A stretch of 6,117 nt of DNA from contig JBJMSU010000150.1 of assembly GCA_045801465.1 (NCBI GenBank), positions 1 to 6,117 of the forward strand, written 5' to 3'. The DNA is from DATFWC01 sp045801465. GTDB lineage: Bacteria > Pseudomonadota > Alphaproteobacteria > Rhizobiales > Xanthobacteraceae. Positions 5,553 through 6,117 of the stretch are shown piece by piece (position 1 is the stretch's first letter; each line of letters opens with the position of its first letter). The position numbers and the translations under genes were made by a program. The notes under the pieces are model-generated. The model did not search any database and was not told where the DNA came from. It was given only the letters and a program-made list of their open reading frames with translations.

Positions 5553-6117
5553 CGGATCTGCGTCGCGTCAGCCGCGCCCTCCTGTCGGTCTCCGACAAGA
5601 CCGGCCTCGTTGCCTTCGCGCGCGCGCTTGCCGAGCATGGCATCGAGCTCGTGTCCACTGGCGGCACCGCCAAGGCGCTTGCCGCCGAGGCCTTAAGCGT
5701 CATCGACGTCGCCGACCTCACCGGGTTTCCCGAAATGATGGATGGCCGGGTCAAGACGCTGCATCCAAAGGTGCACGGCGGTCTGCTGGCGATCCGTGAC
5801 AACAAGGCGCACACCGCCGCGATGGACGCCCATGCGATCCGCCCGATCGATCTTCTGGTGGTCAATCTCTATCCGTTCGAGGCGACGGTCGCGAAGGGCG
5901 CCGGCTACGACGACTGCGTCGAGGACATCGACATCGGCGGGCCGGCGATGATCCGCGCCGCCGCCAAGAATCACGCCGACTTGGCGGTGGTGGTCGACAC
6001 CGATGACTATGCCCGCGTGCTCGACGAGCTGAAAGCGTACGGCGGCGCGACGACTCTCGGATTGCGCAAGGCGCTCGCGCAAAAGGCTTACGCGCGTACC
6101 GCCGCGTATGACGCCGC
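5549..6117 (+). CDS. purH: Bifunctional purine biosynthesis protein PurH (AICAR transformylase/IMP cyclohydrolase), 5' part
   Basis: PurH carries out the last two steps of de novo IMP synthesis: formylation of AICAR with 10-formyl-tetrahydrofolate, then ring closure to IMP, in the cytoplasm. The window holds 189 codons plus two bases, open to the right edge, so the gene is cut by the window. What is visible is essentially the N-terminal IMP cyclohydrolase domain (MGS-like fold): ALLSVSDKTGL (10-20), ELVSTGGTAKAL (33-44), FPEMMDGRVKTLHPKVHGGL (60-79, including the conserved Lys of RVKTLHP), NLYPFEATV (106-114) and DIDIGGPAMIRAAAKNH (126-142). The transformylase domain begins around the edge and lies outside. 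ATG 5549 overlaps the stop of the heparinase-like gene by four bases; the best upstream site is a GGAG 14 nt away, so translation probably depends on coupling. No PurR-type or riboswitch element is seen directly upstream. Confidence 0.96.
   Translation, partial: MTDLRRVSRALLSVSDKTGLVAFARALAEHGIELVSTGGTAKALAAEALSVIDVADLTGFPEMMDGRVKTLHPKVHGGLLAIRDNKAHTAAMDAHAIRPIDLLVVNLYPFEATVAKGAGYDDCVEDIDIGGPAMIRAAAKNHADLAVVVDTDDYARVLDELKAYGGATTLGLRKALAQKAYARTAAYDA

Noticed and set aside
1..6117. Mobile elements, CRISPR, tRNA/rRNA, toxin-antitoxin or defence islands
   Set aside because: No transposase or integrase motifs, terminal repeats, spaced repeats or RNA-gene signatures were found on either strand. 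Gene content and composition look like a stable core chromosome.

Overview
The window reads as ordinary chromosomal DNA of a high-GC alphaproteobacterium. The protein sequences point to the Hyphomicrobiales (the Bradyrhizobium/Rhodopseudomonas/Xanthobacteraceae side of the order). This rests on the style of the HtpX tail (ending GPWG), the RsmB and PurH sequences, the compact secreted-type thermonuclease and the order htpX - rsmB - heparinase II/III-like - purH. The assignment is from memory of these families and was not searched.

Layout. The left edge (1-860) is transcribed leftwards. It holds a small staphylococcal-nuclease-like protein (345-860), followed downstream by the first 61 codons of a protein that looks like a B12-binding/radical SAM enzyme and runs off the window (1-183). 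A 247-bp divergent gap (861-1107) separates this from the rightward genes. The gap carries a sigma70-like promoter for the nuclease with a near-perfect inverted repeat in its spacer, an 18-bp tandem duplication, and a good match to a heat-shock (RpoH) promoter facing htpX.

Rightwards follow htpX (membrane zinc protease, 1108-2067), rsmB (16S rRNA m5C967 methyltransferase, 2251-3585), a heparinase II/III-like protein (3795-5552) and the 5' part of purH (5549 to the window end). The heparinase-like gene and purH overlap by ATGA and are very probably co-transcribed. A weak terminator and a candidate promoter lie between rsmB and the heparinase-like gene, so that pair may be its own unit. The htpX-rsmB gap holds a LacI-type palindrome directly followed by a bulged hairpin.

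The genes serve unrelated housekeeping roles: membrane protein quality control, ribosome modification, envelope polysaccharide (inferred) and purine synthesis. I see no mobile element, CRISPR array, tRNA/rRNA, toxin-antitoxin or defence system. No new multi-gene system is supported. The most interesting signals are the regulatory elements in the gaps and the pairing of a leaderless heparinase-like protein with purH.
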